A stretch of DNA of 64,000 bases from Photobacterium aquae (GTDB lineage: Bacteria > Pseudomonadota > Gammaproteobacteria > Enterobacterales > Vibrionaceae). Where the stretch lies: NCBI RefSeq assembly GCF_001029445.1, contig NZ_LDOT01000007.1:62001-126000 (forward strand). Reading direction: 5' to 3'. Made by a program: the position numbers and the translations under genes. The notes under the pieces were generated by a model, which ran no database searches, was not told the DNA's origin, and was given only the letters and a program-made list of their open reading frames with translations. Of the stretch, positions 16,975 through 24,907 are shown one piece after another; the stretch's first letter is position 1, and each line of letters opens with the position of its first letter.

Positions 16975-18267
16975 ATGGATACCCGCTTTACTGATGGGAA
17001 TACGGTGTATTGCCAGCACCGTTTCGAACTTCCTCTCGATCACAACCACCCTGACAGTGGCAGCATCACCCTGTTTGCCCGAGAAGTTGTGGATATCAAA
17101 CGCCAAGACGAAGACCTGCCTTGGTTGGTTTACCTTCAGGGCGGCCCGGGCTTCCCCTCGCCACGACCAGAAGGTCAAAGCGGATGGCTAAAACGCGCAC
17201 TGCAACAATACCGAGTGCTGTTACTCGACCAACGCGGTACCGGAAACAGCTCCCCAATCACCCACCAGACCCTTGCCCATATGGACGGGAAACTACAGGC
17301 TGACTACCTGAAGCACTTCCGTGCCGACAATATCGTGCGCGATGCAGAAGCCATACGCCAACAACTCGGAGTGACGTCATGGGCATTGTTGGGCCAAAGC
17401 TTCGGGGGATTCTGTGCCCTGACATACTTGTCTTTCTACCCTCAGAGCCTGAGCCGGGTTTACATGACCGGCGGCGTACCACCTATTCACGGCCACCCCG
17501 ATAAGGTTTACCAAGCAACTTACCAACGTGTCTGGGACAAAAACCAAGCCTTCTTTGCACATTTCCCGCAAGCACAGATGCACTGCCGAAAAATCGCCGA
17601 CTATCTGATCGATAATGACGTAAGACTCCCTAACGGCCAGCGCTTTACCGTAGAACAATTCCAACTTATCGGCATCAACCTGGGCCGCAGCCACGCCCAC
17701 TTACCGATGTACTATTTGCTTGAAAGTGCCTTTGTCACCTGCAACGGCAAAGAGACTCTCAGCTACGGCTTTCTCAACGCCATGCTGGCAGAACAGGCGT
17801 ATCAAACTAATCCTATCTATGCCATCTTGCACGAATCGATCTACTGCCAGCAGGAAGCATCCCTATGGTCAGCCCAACGGGTACGAGAACAATACCCTGT
17901 CTTCAACTACCAAAAAGGAGCACCATTCTACTTCACCGGGGAAATGGTCTACCCGTGGATGTTTGAGCAACTTGATTGCCTAAAACCGCTCAAACACGCC
18001 GCCGAACAACTTGCCGAAGAAACAGACTGGCCGGCCCTGTACGATGCAGATACCCTGTCACGCAATCAGGTACCCGTTAGCTGTGCCGTCTATGCCGAAG
18101 ACATGTATGTAGAAATGAACTACTCATTAGAAACATTGCAAGGGATCCCGAACAGCAAAGCCTGGCTCACCAACGAATATGAGCACAACGGCCTGCGCGA
18201 AGACGGCGAGCGGATCCTCGACAAACTCATTGCCCAAGCAGACTATATTGCCAATACCACACGATAG
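16975..18267 (+). CDS. pap: Prolyl aminopeptidase (S33, alpha/beta hydrolase)
   Basis: A 430-residue S33 peptidase that removes N-terminal proline from peptides, of the larger type known from Aeromonas sobria. The oxyanion-hole motif GGPGFPS lies near residue 55, the nucleophile Ser in LLGQSFGGFCALTYL near 140 and the catalytic His in YEHNGLREDG near 403; between them lies the helical cap domain. No signal peptide, so cytoplasmic. The ATG at 16975 was chosen because GGAG lies 7 nt upstream; earlier in-frame starts lack one. It lies downstream of the large lipoprotein gene. Specificity for proline is inferred from family resemblance. Confidence 0.88.
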   Translation: MDTRFTDGNTVYCQHRFELPLDHNHPDSGSITLFAREVVDIKRQDEDLPWLVYLQGGPGFPSPRPEGQSGWLKRALQQYRVLLLDQRGTGNSSPITHQTLAHMDGKLQADYLKHFRADNIVRDAEAIRQQLGVTSWALLGQSFGGFCALTYLSFYPQSLSRVYMTGGVPPIHGHPDKVYQATYQRVWDKNQAFFAHFPQAQMHCRKIADYLIDNDVRLPNGQRFTVEQFQLIGINLGRSHAHLPMYYLLESAFVTCNGKETLSYGFLNAMLAEQAYQTNPIYAILHESIYCQQEASLWSAQRVREQYPVFNYQKGAPFYFTGEMVYPWMFEQLDCLKPLKHAAEQLAEETDWPALYDADTLSRNQVPVSCAVYAEDMYVEMNYSLETLQGIPNSKAWLTNEYEHNGLREDGERILDKLIAQADYIANTTR

Positions 18268-18526
18268 CACTCTATAACATCACGACAAAACGCCGTCAGT
18301 TGTACGTCGCCAGTTAATCATATCGCTGGCGACCATTCTGGCGACCATTCCTCCTACAGCGTTATCTCATTTTCAAGCAAACCGCACACATTGCCGCTGC
18401 GAGACGGTCTCTGTTGCAATAATTAACTTAATCACTACTGAATAGTGAGCAACTAACCCACCACGCGATACATCAAGCGAGTACACTTGAATAACAGCAA
18501 AACACTTAGGATGGTTGGCTATCATT

Positions 18527-20395
18527 ATGTCTTCACGTTTATTTTTCGCCGCCTTGCTGGCCCTTATCAGCACATCACTTCCGGTTCATGCCGCCAATAC
18601 ACAGTTCGAACAAGTCTTTGCCAGTCGTCAAACCGTTGAGAAAAAGATCGTTCTAGGCCGAATCGAGTTCGTTACACTACCCGGAATCACTGAACTTAGC
18701 GGCATTGCATTACCCGCTAAAATTGATACAGGGGCAGATTCCACCTCTATTCACGCCACGAATATTAAAATCACGGCAACAGATCCTGAATTCGATGGTT
18801 TATCTGGCGAGGCATTACTGAATGCCATTGCTAGCCACTATGATGCCCTCAACACTACCGCTCTTCGAGATCGTGACGACAAAACCAATATTATGGTGAC
18901 TTTTGATCTGACCAATCCCATTGACGGAGACACAATCACGCTGACCAAACCACTGTTTCGCCTGGCGATGATAAAAAGCCGTGGGGATGGCCACCTTGCC
19001 CGCCCCGTAATCAAACTCAAGTTGGATATTGCCGGCACCACTGTCGACACCGAGGTCAACTTGGCCAACCGCAGCCGCTTTTCCTATCCCATCTTGGTAG
19101 GAAAAACCTTTCTAAAGCAAACCGCTTGGGTGGATGCCGGATTTAACTATCTTCAGGCGCAGCACAATGCCAAACTGATCGGCAGCAAAGAGCAAGCGAA
19201 AATCAACGATATCCCAGTCAATGTCAGCATCTCGTTCAAAAATCGCTACAGCATCCTTCATGCTAAAAAGGTTAAAATCGATAAGCACAAGCAGACGGTG
19301 ACCTTTCAACTGACTGGTCGCAATAAACAGTCCCAATCCTTAACCTTGCCTATAGACAGGATGCTAACATTCAAAGACGGCCAACGACCGCTTGTATATG
19401 TTCCCGTAACAATGGGCAACCACACTTATCCTATTCAGGCTTACCTACGCGATCGAAGCAAATACAGCAGCCAGCTAAGACTGGGGACGGAAGCTCTCAG
19501 CCAACATTTCATGGTCCATTTAGGCAAGCAAAATCTCTCCGAGAAACCTTTAGAACTAGCTATTTCAGCAGCCAAGGAAAAATCGACCTTACAGATCAGT
19601 GCTCAAGAAAACCTAACTATAGATGGTAGTCAGTATCAAGCCATCCCCTCTACGACTATCAAGACACCGCTATTGAATGTTAACCGCATCGACGAAAAGC
19701 GTAATGAATTCGGTGAACAGGTCAGCTACCGAACTACAGATATTCACGGTCGGGTAAAGAACATAGAAAAACCCCTAAAGCACAAGCTACGTATTGGTAA
19801 AGAGATCCGTCCAGTCGTCGGTGCTGAAATAAAGCTGCCAGATAATCTGCTTCTGAAAGATATCGCCTTGTCAGCGGAACACGAGCACACGGGCTATAGT
19901 GAATTTGAAATTAGTCCCGAATTGATCCCGGGAAAAATTATTATCAACACCCGCACAACATACCTGCTCGAAAAAACAAAGCCGGTCAAAGCAGGTTACA
20001 TTGAGCAAGTGAAACTAGCAGGAATGAGCTTCCCAGCCAAATTGGATACCGGGGCCGATATCAGCTCCATTCATGCCACCGACATCAAACCTTTCGATAA
20101 AGATGGTGAAAAATGGGTGACATTTACCTACCGAAATACCCAAGGTGACACGCACACGTTCACGAAAAAGGTGCTCAAGGAAATGCGGATCAAGGCGCGA
20201 GAAGGTGAAGCCTCAAAAGTAAGGTTAGTCGTGCCGTTAACCGTGCAGCTCGGCAAACTAAAGTACGAGGTGGCCGTCAACCTACGGGATCGCAGCCGTT
20301 TCAAATACAGTATGATTCTGGGACAGAACTTCCTCCAACACAACATCATCGTCAGCAGCGACAAACAATACATCCTCACCCAGTCAGGCCGTTAA
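18527..20395 (+). CDS. Periplasmic protein with repeated retropepsin-like (PF05618-type) modules
   Basis: A 622-residue exported protein (signal peptide 1-22, ending VHA). It contains two modules with an intact aspartic-protease motif DTGAD: module one (about 45-215, motif at 67-71) and the last (about 488-622, motif at 507-511). Each is followed by N-L-x-x-R-S-R-F and a LG-or-VG-K/Q-x-F-L segment. Between them are two degenerate copies: one (about 230-345) keeps LRDRSKY but has no DTG, and another (about 360-480) keeps only the GYSEFEIS end. The family is called ATP-dependent zinc protease/RimB-like, although the motif is that of retropepsins. Retropepsins need two DTG motifs per active site, so one chain could form a complete enzyme. 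Substrate unknown. Confidence 0.85.
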   Translation: MSSRLFFAALLALISTSLPVHAANTQFEQVFASRQTVEKKIVLGRIEFVTLPGITELSGIALPAKIDTGADSTSIHATNIKITATDPEFDGLSGEALLNAIASHYDALNTTALRDRDDKTNIMVTFDLTNPIDGDTITLTKPLFRLAMIKSRGDGHLARPVIKLKLDIAGTTVDTEVNLANRSRFSYPILVGKTFLKQTAWVDAGFNYLQAQHNAKLIGSKEQAKINDIPVNVSISFKNRYSILHAKKVKIDKHKQTVTFQLTGRNKQSQSLTLPIDRMLTFKDGQRPLVYVPVTMGNHTYPIQAYLRDRSKYSSQLRLGTEALSQHFMVHLGKQNLSEKPLELAISAAKEKSTLQISAQENLTIDGSQYQAIPSTTIKTPLLNVNRIDEKRNEFGEQVSYRTTDIHGRVKNIEKPLKHKLRIGKEIRPVVGAEIKLPDNLLLKDIALSAEHEHTGYSEFEISPELIPGKIIINTRTTYLLEKTKPVKAGYIEQVKLAGMSFPAKLDTGADISSIHATDIKPFDKDGEKWVTFTYRNTQGDTHTFTKKVLKEMRIKAREGEASKVRLVVPLTVQLGKLKYEVAVNLRDRSRFKYSMILGQNFLQHNIIVSSDKQYILTQSGR

Positions 20396-20405
20396 TGCTC
20401 TCCTA

Positions 20406-20435
20406 GGAAAGAGGGGCGATTACTCTCCTCTTTCC
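20406..20435 (+). terminator. Hairpin after the retropepsin-like gene
   Basis: GGAAAGAGG pairs exactly with CCTCTTTCC. There is no T tract, so termination strength is uncertain. Confidence 0.45.
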
Positions 20436-20618
20436 CCTCGAATCGCTTAATTTCATGCTCGGATAGCTTATTTAGCGATCCAAACGATCAACAACCAAAG
20501 ATCAAGGAATAACCTCGCAGCATCCTTTCCAGATCAAACTTTTGATGATTAAACCAACACCCTCGCAACATTTGGCTAGGCTTAAAGTGAAGATCAGTAG
20601 ATAGACCGGAGGCAAGCT

Positions 20619-20792
20619 ATGGACTTCTATGACAAAATGCATCTTCGCGGCAAAGCCGAAGAGGATCTCTTTTTCGCACGCCTCGACAAAATCCTGATTG
20701 ATGCAATGCACGAAAAACAGGCCAAAGAGCAAGCCCATCAAGATCATGGGCACTTGCCTGAACAACCATTTGAGAGTACTGACAACAACTAA
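20619..20792 (+). CDS. 57-residue hydrophilic protein
   Basis: An ATG at 20619 opens a 57-codon frame ending in TAA at 20792. It has an excellent ribosome-binding site, GGAGG with 6 bases to the ATG. The product is charged and helical: MDFYDKMHLRGKAEEDLFF, then ARLDKILIDAMHEKQ, with a Gln/His-rich tail. The phrase RGKAEEDLFFARLD resembles small conserved gammaproteobacterial proteins, but no function is known to me. Longer frames on the opposite strand at the same place are shadows without ribosome-binding sites. It lies alone before terC. Confidence 0.72.
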   Translation: MDFYDKMHLRGKAEEDLFFARLDKILIDAMHEKQAKEQAHQDHGHLPEQPFESTDNN

Positions 20793-20958
20793 CCCACACT
20801 TTCCCTTTGTGCTCTGACAATGTGTTGCAAAATACGCCGATTGAATCATCCATCGGCGATGGTTGTTCTTTACAGTTTGTTACACTTCCCCCTATTGCTG
20901 AAATACGTGTCTGATGGTCTACTCAAGCCATCTAAGCAATAGAAGGCAATATACATTA

Positions 20959-21084
20959 ATGGACGACCCCTTCAGTCGAACGACTATTTTTACTCCCTTT
21001 ACTCATGGCTCTGTTTCAGACCATTCTTCTCATGATTTACCCACTGTTATTGCGGCAGCCTCATTCTCAGAGGTGACCCAATGA
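20959..21084 (+). CDS. Possible 41-codon leader ORF overlapping terC
   Basis: An ATG at 20959 opens 41 codons ending in a TGA that overlaps the terC start as ATGA (21081-21084). The terC ribosome-binding site GAGGTGA lies within its last codons, so translation of the leader could affect terC translation. The product is polar and Ser/Thr-rich (MDDPFSRTTIFTPFTHG). Its own ribosome-binding site is poor (AAGG, 13 nt away). It may be a chance frame in the 5' leader. Confidence 0.3.
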   Translation: MDDPFSRTTIFTPFTHGSVSDHSSHDLPTVIAAASFSEVTQ

Positions 21085-21839
21085 TAGAGTTATTTCTCCA
21101 GCCTGAAACATGGTTTATTTTTGCAACACTGTTCACCCTTGAGATTGTCCTTGGGGTAGACAATGTCGTATTTATCTCCGTGCTGTGTGAACGCCTACCC
21201 GAGCACCAACGTAAATTTGCCCGCAATTTAGGTATCGCCCTTGCGGTCATTGCCCGAATCGGCTTGGTATTTTCAATTAGCTGGGTTATGTCGCTAACTC
21301 AACCACTGTTGAGTCTGGGTGAGTTCGCCTTTACAGGCAGGGAATTGATCATGATTGCCGGGGGTGCATTCCTCTTGGCCAAAAGCCTCAAGGAACTATG
21401 GATTTGGCTGACCGCTTCCGACACTGCGCATGCCAGCAAAGTGAGAGCAAGCATTACCTTAATTTTGCTTCAAATTGTTGCTGTCGATGCGGTTTTCTCT
21501 ATGGACTCTGTCATCACTGCGGTTGGACTGACGGATGATGTTCCGGTAATGGTTGCGGCGATTCTTTCCTCTGCCGTAGTCATGGTATTGTGCGCCGAGA
21601 AAATCAACGATGCGGTCATGCGTTATCCCGGGCTCAAAACGCTCGCCCTGCTGTTCTTGGTACTGCTAGGAGTTATGTTGATGGCTGAAGGTTTCGCCAT
21701 CCACTTCAACAAAGGTTATGTCTATTTCGCCATGGCTTTCGGTTTAGTAATGGAATGTTGTCACATTAAGCTCAACAGCAAAATCAACACACCAGCCATC
21801 AAACCGATACAGCCTCGCCCTGCACCTGCGCAATACTAA
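21081..21839 (+). CDS. TerC-family integral membrane protein (YgdQ-like)
   Basis: A 252-residue membrane protein with about seven hydrophobic segments and the two acidic motifs of the TerC family: EIVLGVDNVVFI near residue 21 and AVDAVFSMDSVITA near 137. These acidic residues probably bind metal; family members include manganese exporters (Alx, YceF/MeeF types) and tellurium-resistance TerC. The size fits the E. coli YgdQ branch, which has no CBS or CorC domains. I looked for the yybP-ykoY manganese riboswitch in the 288-bp leader and did not recognise it. A Pro-rich tail ends the protein. The transported ion is inferred from family only. Confidence 0.88.
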   Translation: MIELFLQPETWFIFATLFTLEIVLGVDNVVFISVLCERLPEHQRKFARNLGIALAVIARIGLVFSISWVMSLTQPLLSLGEFAFTGRELIMIAGGAFLLAKSLKELWIWLTASDTAHASKVRASITLILLQIVAVDAVFSMDSVITAVGLTDDVPVMVAAILSSAVVMVLCAEKINDAVMRYPGLKTLALLFLVLLGVMLMAEGFAIHFNKGYVYFAMAFGLVMECCHIKLNSKINTPAIKPIQPRPAPAQY

Positions 21840-21845
21840 GCCGAA

Positions 21846-21875
21846 AAAGCAACCTCCCAGCATTCGCTGGGAGGT
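21846..21875 (-). terminator. Terminator after hcp (minus strand), possibly bidirectional
   Basis: ACCTCCCAGC and GCTGGGAGGT form a perfect 10-bp stem around ATTC. On the minus strand it is followed by TTGCTTTTTC, so it serves hcp best; it may also stop terC. Confidence 0.75.
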
Positions 21876-21920
21876 AAAGCATCAATCACGATTAGGCAGC
21901 ACCCGACAAGATAAATAAAA

Positions 21921-22439
21921 TCAAGCCTCAAGCGGCGCTCGCCAGTCATCAGCGCCCGATGTGCCAGACACAGTATGTTCCCAATCAATCTTACGATAAG
22001 CCATAGATACCTCTATAAGCTGAGTAAAATCAGATTTCATAGGATCCTGACAATGAGGCATTTGACAGTCGATATCAACGATAGTGGCATCTGTCAGCGT
22101 CGTGGTAAAGAAGTGTTCTTGCTTACCTTCTACGGATGTACGGTACCAGCGCAATTGTACGTTCGGTAACATTTCACCCGATGCAAGCGCGTTATACATC
22201 AACGGGATAGATTTATTCAGCGCCACCGTAAACTTAAATGGCTTATGAACACGCTGACCTGCAGGCTGCCCTGATTGCGGATCCGTCGGCACGGTAACAA
22301 TATGATCAAACGCCTGCACCAGCATCTCGTCTTCATGGCCTTCCACATAAATGTTACCGACAGAATCAGCAGTGAATGAACCCGCAGTGATATTGCCCTG
22401 AGTGCGGCCCTGAATAGATATATAGCAAGGAGTTGGCAT
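21921..22439 (-). CDS. hcp: Type VI secretion tube protein Hcp
   Basis: A 172-residue protein that, from memory, is nearly co-linear with Vibrio cholerae Hcp: MPTPCYISIQGRTQGNITAG at the start, VEGHEDEMLVQAFDH near residue 35, GQRVHKPFKFTVALNKS near 63 and a GTSGADDWRAPLEA end. Hcp hexamers stack into the inner tube of the type VI secretion system and are also secreted. No vgrG, sheath, baseplate, effector or immunity gene adjoins, so this is an orphan copy that would serve an apparatus encoded elsewhere. The ATG at 22439 follows AAAGGAT. A sigma-54 promoter candidate lies 50 bp upstream and a strong terminator downstream. Confidence 0.96.
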   Translation of the reverse strand: MPTPCYISIQGRTQGNITAGSFTADSVGNIYVEGHEDEMLVQAFDHIVTVPTDPQSGQPAGQRVHKPFKFTVALNKSIPLMYNALASGEMLPNVQLRWYRTSVEGKQEHFFTTTLTDATIVDIDCQMPHCQDPMKSDFTQLIEVSMAYRKIDWEHTVSGTSGADDWRAPLEA

Positions 22440-22488
22440 TGTAATATCCTTTTTCAATGGAATAGTTGCGAAATTGCACCATCAATAA

Positions 22489-22505
22489 CGCGAAAACCAT
22501 GCCAA
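22489..22505 (-). promoter_or_regulatory. Sigma-54 (-24/-12) promoter candidate for hcp
   Basis: Read on the minus strand the segment is TTGGCATGGTTTTCGCG. The -24 GG and -12 GC are separated by exactly 10 bases, and TTGGCAtG matches the -24 consensus. It lies 50 bp before the hcp start. Vibrio hcp operons are known to depend on sigma-54 and the activator VasH, which supports the call. Confidence 0.6.
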
Positions 22506-22642
22506 CCACCAATAACGATACAAGCAATTGATTTTATTAAACTTACTTGAAATAGACACTGAGTAACACAACCATAAGAAGCAACTTATTGCCCGCCTCA
22601 AGCAATAAGTTGCCCAATAAGCAATATCTTGCCCAGTAACAC

Positions 22643-22906
22643 TTAATCCCCGTAAGGGGCAAAGTTAATGCCATAACCATAGGCATCATTTTGAGCTGCT
22701 TGCTTTGGCTCGGTTTTATATACTCTTAAGTCACCACGCACATCGCAACCAGCATCTCGTCCAATTTCAGAAACCATATCGAAAATCTGCTCTTCGGTTT
22801 CTACCCAAAGGTTCACCGACATAAACACACGCCCGTTACGGCAATCAAAATGCCGATCCAAATTATGCGCAACACCTTCTGTAATCACGGTGAAATGCGA
22901 AAACAT
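22643..22906 (-). CDS. Small protein of unknown function
   Basis: An 87-residue soluble protein with an ATG at 22906 and a strong ribosome-binding site (GGGAGGT). It has an alternating hydrophobic pattern (MSVNLWVETEEQIFDMV, then SEIGRDAGCDV) that suggests a small alpha/beta ferredoxin-like fold. I recognise no family. It is upstream of hcp on the same strand, 185 bp away, but hcp seems to have its own promoter, so a link to type VI secretion is not shown. Confidence 0.6.
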   Translation of the reverse strand: MFSHFTVITEGVAHNLDRHFDCRNGRVFMSVNLWVETEEQIFDMVSEIGRDAGCDVRGDLRVYKTEPKQAAQNDAYGYGINFAPYGD

Positions 22907-23016
22907 CGATACCTCCCTGTCAAAATGTATGCCTAAGTACTCTCATACTTTAATCGACCAAGGTATTCACTTTCCACATCGATATATTAAATTGAGGCAG
23001 AACCCTCTGTTTAATG

Positions 23017-23048
23017 CAAAAAAAACGAGCCAGCTTTAACTGACCCGT
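23017..23048 (-). terminator. Intrinsic terminator of the DUF4145/Sel1-like gene
   Basis: On the minus strand ACGGGTCAG pairs with CTGGCTCGT (two G-T pairs) and is followed by eight T. It lies about 30 bp after the stop. Confidence 0.75.
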
Positions 23049-23078
23049 TTTTCCTCAATCACATAATCAACTAAGGCT

Positions 23079-24701
23079 TTACTTTCGACGGCTTTTTTGG
23101 GCAAGTTTCCGCTTATTCTTTGCTTTTGCCTTTTCTTCCGCGGACTTCGTTCGCATGCGGCCACCGGTTACAAATCCAGTCTTTTTGAGCAGTGCTTTAC
23201 CCTCACTGGAATTTATATATGCACGCGCTTCGCTGTGACCTGCATCAGCCGATTGTTGCAACAACAAGTGCAGCGGTTCAGGAATCGCAACATTACGGTT
23301 TTGTTTAAACGCCTCAATAGCTTTCATCGCCATTGAAAACTGAACCTGTGCAAGATCATCCCCTGAAGCAACTGTCGAAGCGACATAACGGTAAATTTTG
23401 CGTAACTCGTCATAGTGACCTTGGGCGGCACAAACTGCATCGAAAAGCTCACGCTGATAAAAAATGCAATCAGGTAAGTCTGAATAGCTCGCCACCATTT
23501 GCTTAACCATCTCATCAGGCGACAACTCCTTGTTACCCCAGCCATTTCCCTGCTGAATAGCAACAATAAACTCAATGCCTGGGGCACGTTTAGCGACAGC
23601 AGTAATCACCGCACTGCGCAAGGCCTTGACTGCCCCCTCACACTCTGGCGTTTGCCGTAGGCTCTGCAATTTCTCAAACGCATCAAGAGTAAACGCAGCC
23701 ACTTGATTGACTTCAAGCCCTTTAGCAAGCCACGTTAAGTAACGAGACTTATCACGCTGGCTATCACGTTTTTGCAAACAGCACAGCGCCTCATGAAGGC
23801 CTTTATCCGCAGCCTGCTCAATCAATTGCCAACCACGAGTCTGCTCACTATTCTGCTGAAGGTAGAGACCAAAAGCCAAGGCAGCCTGCCCGTCATCATC
23901 ATGCTCAAGAGCTTTTTTAAAACACATTTTCGCATCTCGGGCTGATGTTTCAGGCAACTTACCGGAAGCGTAACTCTTGGCCAATAGCAACCAAGACTGA
24001 GGTTGACCTTGACTGTGTGCCTTTTCCAACCAGTAGGCAAGATCGCGTTGCCAATCAGCATAAATAGTTTTAGACCACCATTTATCCGCCCCTGTCTCTA
24101 CCTTGCTAGCTAACTGCTCGTAAAAATACTCAGCCAAGGCATAGCTCGCATCACGCTGGCCAGACAGAGCTTGCTCGACCAGTTCAGACAATGCAGACTC
24201 CGCAGGTTTTATCCACTCAGATGTAGAAGCAACCTCAGAGCCCCCTAGTTTGCTGGCAAGGTATTTCGCCACATCATGCAAATCACGCATCAAATTTTCC
24301 ATGCGCGACGCTGAAACACTCAACTTTGCAACAAAGTGGCCATTAATTTCCGTTAAGTGTACTGACCGGTTGCCCGCATCACGCAGTGTGTGCATAACGT
24401 CAATCACCCAAGGCTCAACCTTTCCGGATGTCTCCAGCATATTGATTTTGTTACGTAACTCTCCATGAACAGGCGGACGTAGCCGCAAATATTTCCCCAA
24501 TTCATGGCAAGCTAACTCAACAAACAATCGCATTTTGGCCAAACTTGCCTGACTATCGCTATACAGGTACTTTTCTGCCTGTACCGCTTGCTGATAGAGC
24601 TCTATAAACTCATAGCGCAAAAAGTCAAAGTTGCCCGTTGCCATTTTTTCATGCGAATAATCATTAGCCATCATATTGAAGTTACACACCATACGAACCA
24701 T
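23079..24701 (-). CDS. DUF4145-like plus Sel1/TPR-repeat protein
   Basis: A 540-residue soluble protein. The N-terminal part (about residues 25-155) resembles DUF4145, a helical domain found on restriction and defence proteins: LYSDSQASLAKMRLFVELA, a long helix, then TLRDAGNRSVHL. The middle (about 190-350) has Sel1-like repeats such as DASYALAEYFYEQLA and DGQAALAFGLYL. The end is a lysine/arginine-rich tail (KAKAKNKRKLAQKSRRK) that may bind nucleic acid. The start is uncertain: ATG at 24701 has AAGAG nearby, while ATGs at 24671 and 24644 are later options. DUF4145 in a defence context is known; a defence role here is inference. Confidence 0.65.
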   Translation of the reverse strand: MVRMVCNFNMMANDYSHEKMATGNFDFLRYEFIELYQQAVQAEKYLYSDSQASLAKMRLFVELACHELGKYLRLRPPVHGELRNKINMLETSGKVEPWVIDVMHTLRDAGNRSVHLTEINGHFVAKLSVSASRMENLMRDLHDVAKYLASKLGGSEVASTSEWIKPAESALSELVEQALSGQRDASYALAEYFYEQLASKVETGADKWWSKTIYADWQRDLAYWLEKAHSQGQPQSWLLLAKSYASGKLPETSARDAKMCFKKALEHDDDGQAALAFGLYLQQNSEQTRGWQLIEQAADKGLHEALCCLQKRDSQRDKSRYLTWLAKGLEVNQVAAFTLDAFEKLQSLRQTPECEGAVKALRSAVITAVAKRAPGIEFIVAIQQGNGWGNKELSPDEMVKQMVASYSDLPDCIFYQRELFDAVCAAQGHYDELRKIYRYVASTVASGDDLAQVQFSMAMKAIEAFKQNRNVAIPEPLHLLLQQSADAGHSEARAYINSSEGKALLKKTGFVTGGRMRTKSAEEKAKAKNKRKLAQKSRRK

Positions 24702-24729
24702 CACATACTCTTATCTTTCAATATTGTCG

Positions 24730-24744
24730 TAATCATAATGATTA
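24730..24744. promoter_or_regulatory. 7-1-7 inverted repeat, possible operator
   Basis: TAATCAT and ATGATTA are exact reverse complements around one A. The repeat is 28 bp upstream of the DUF4145-like gene and within the divergent promoter region shared with the ToxR-like gene. The 7-1-7 geometry resembles Fur sites, but the sequence matches the Fur consensus poorly. Confidence 0.3.
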
Positions 24745-24907
24745 TAATATTAGCCATGCACTTTATAAGCTTGCGAACATCAACTTATATTGAGTAGATC
24801 GTGGCAATCTAAATCCTCACAAGCGATAGTATTTTACCTTGCCTAGAATATCTTCACCGTTTACAATATCAGCCCAATTTTATACCTAGTAAGAATTTAA
24901 ATGTCTG

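Noticed and set aside
18432..18448. Shared 15-mer TCACTACTGAATAGT with the region at 34647-34661
   Set aside because: One exact 15-base match between two places in 64 kb is expected by chance; the palindromic extension exists at only one of the two.
20502..20853. Two minus-strand frames of 78 and 115 codons
   Set aside because: They overlap the plus-strand 57-codon gene that has a strong ribosome-binding site, and their products look non-coding.
20793..21080. yybP-ykoY manganese riboswitch before terC
   Set aside because: The conserved loop motifs of this riboswitch are not visible in the leader.
21921..24701. A type VI secretion effector/immunity cluster
   Set aside because: Only Hcp is recognisable; the neighbouring proteins show no PAAR, VgrG, adaptor or toxin signature.
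24730..24744. Fur box
   Set aside because: The 7-1-7 geometry fits, but the sequence TAATCAT-A-ATGATTA matches the Fur consensus poorly, so it is only listed as an inverted repeat.
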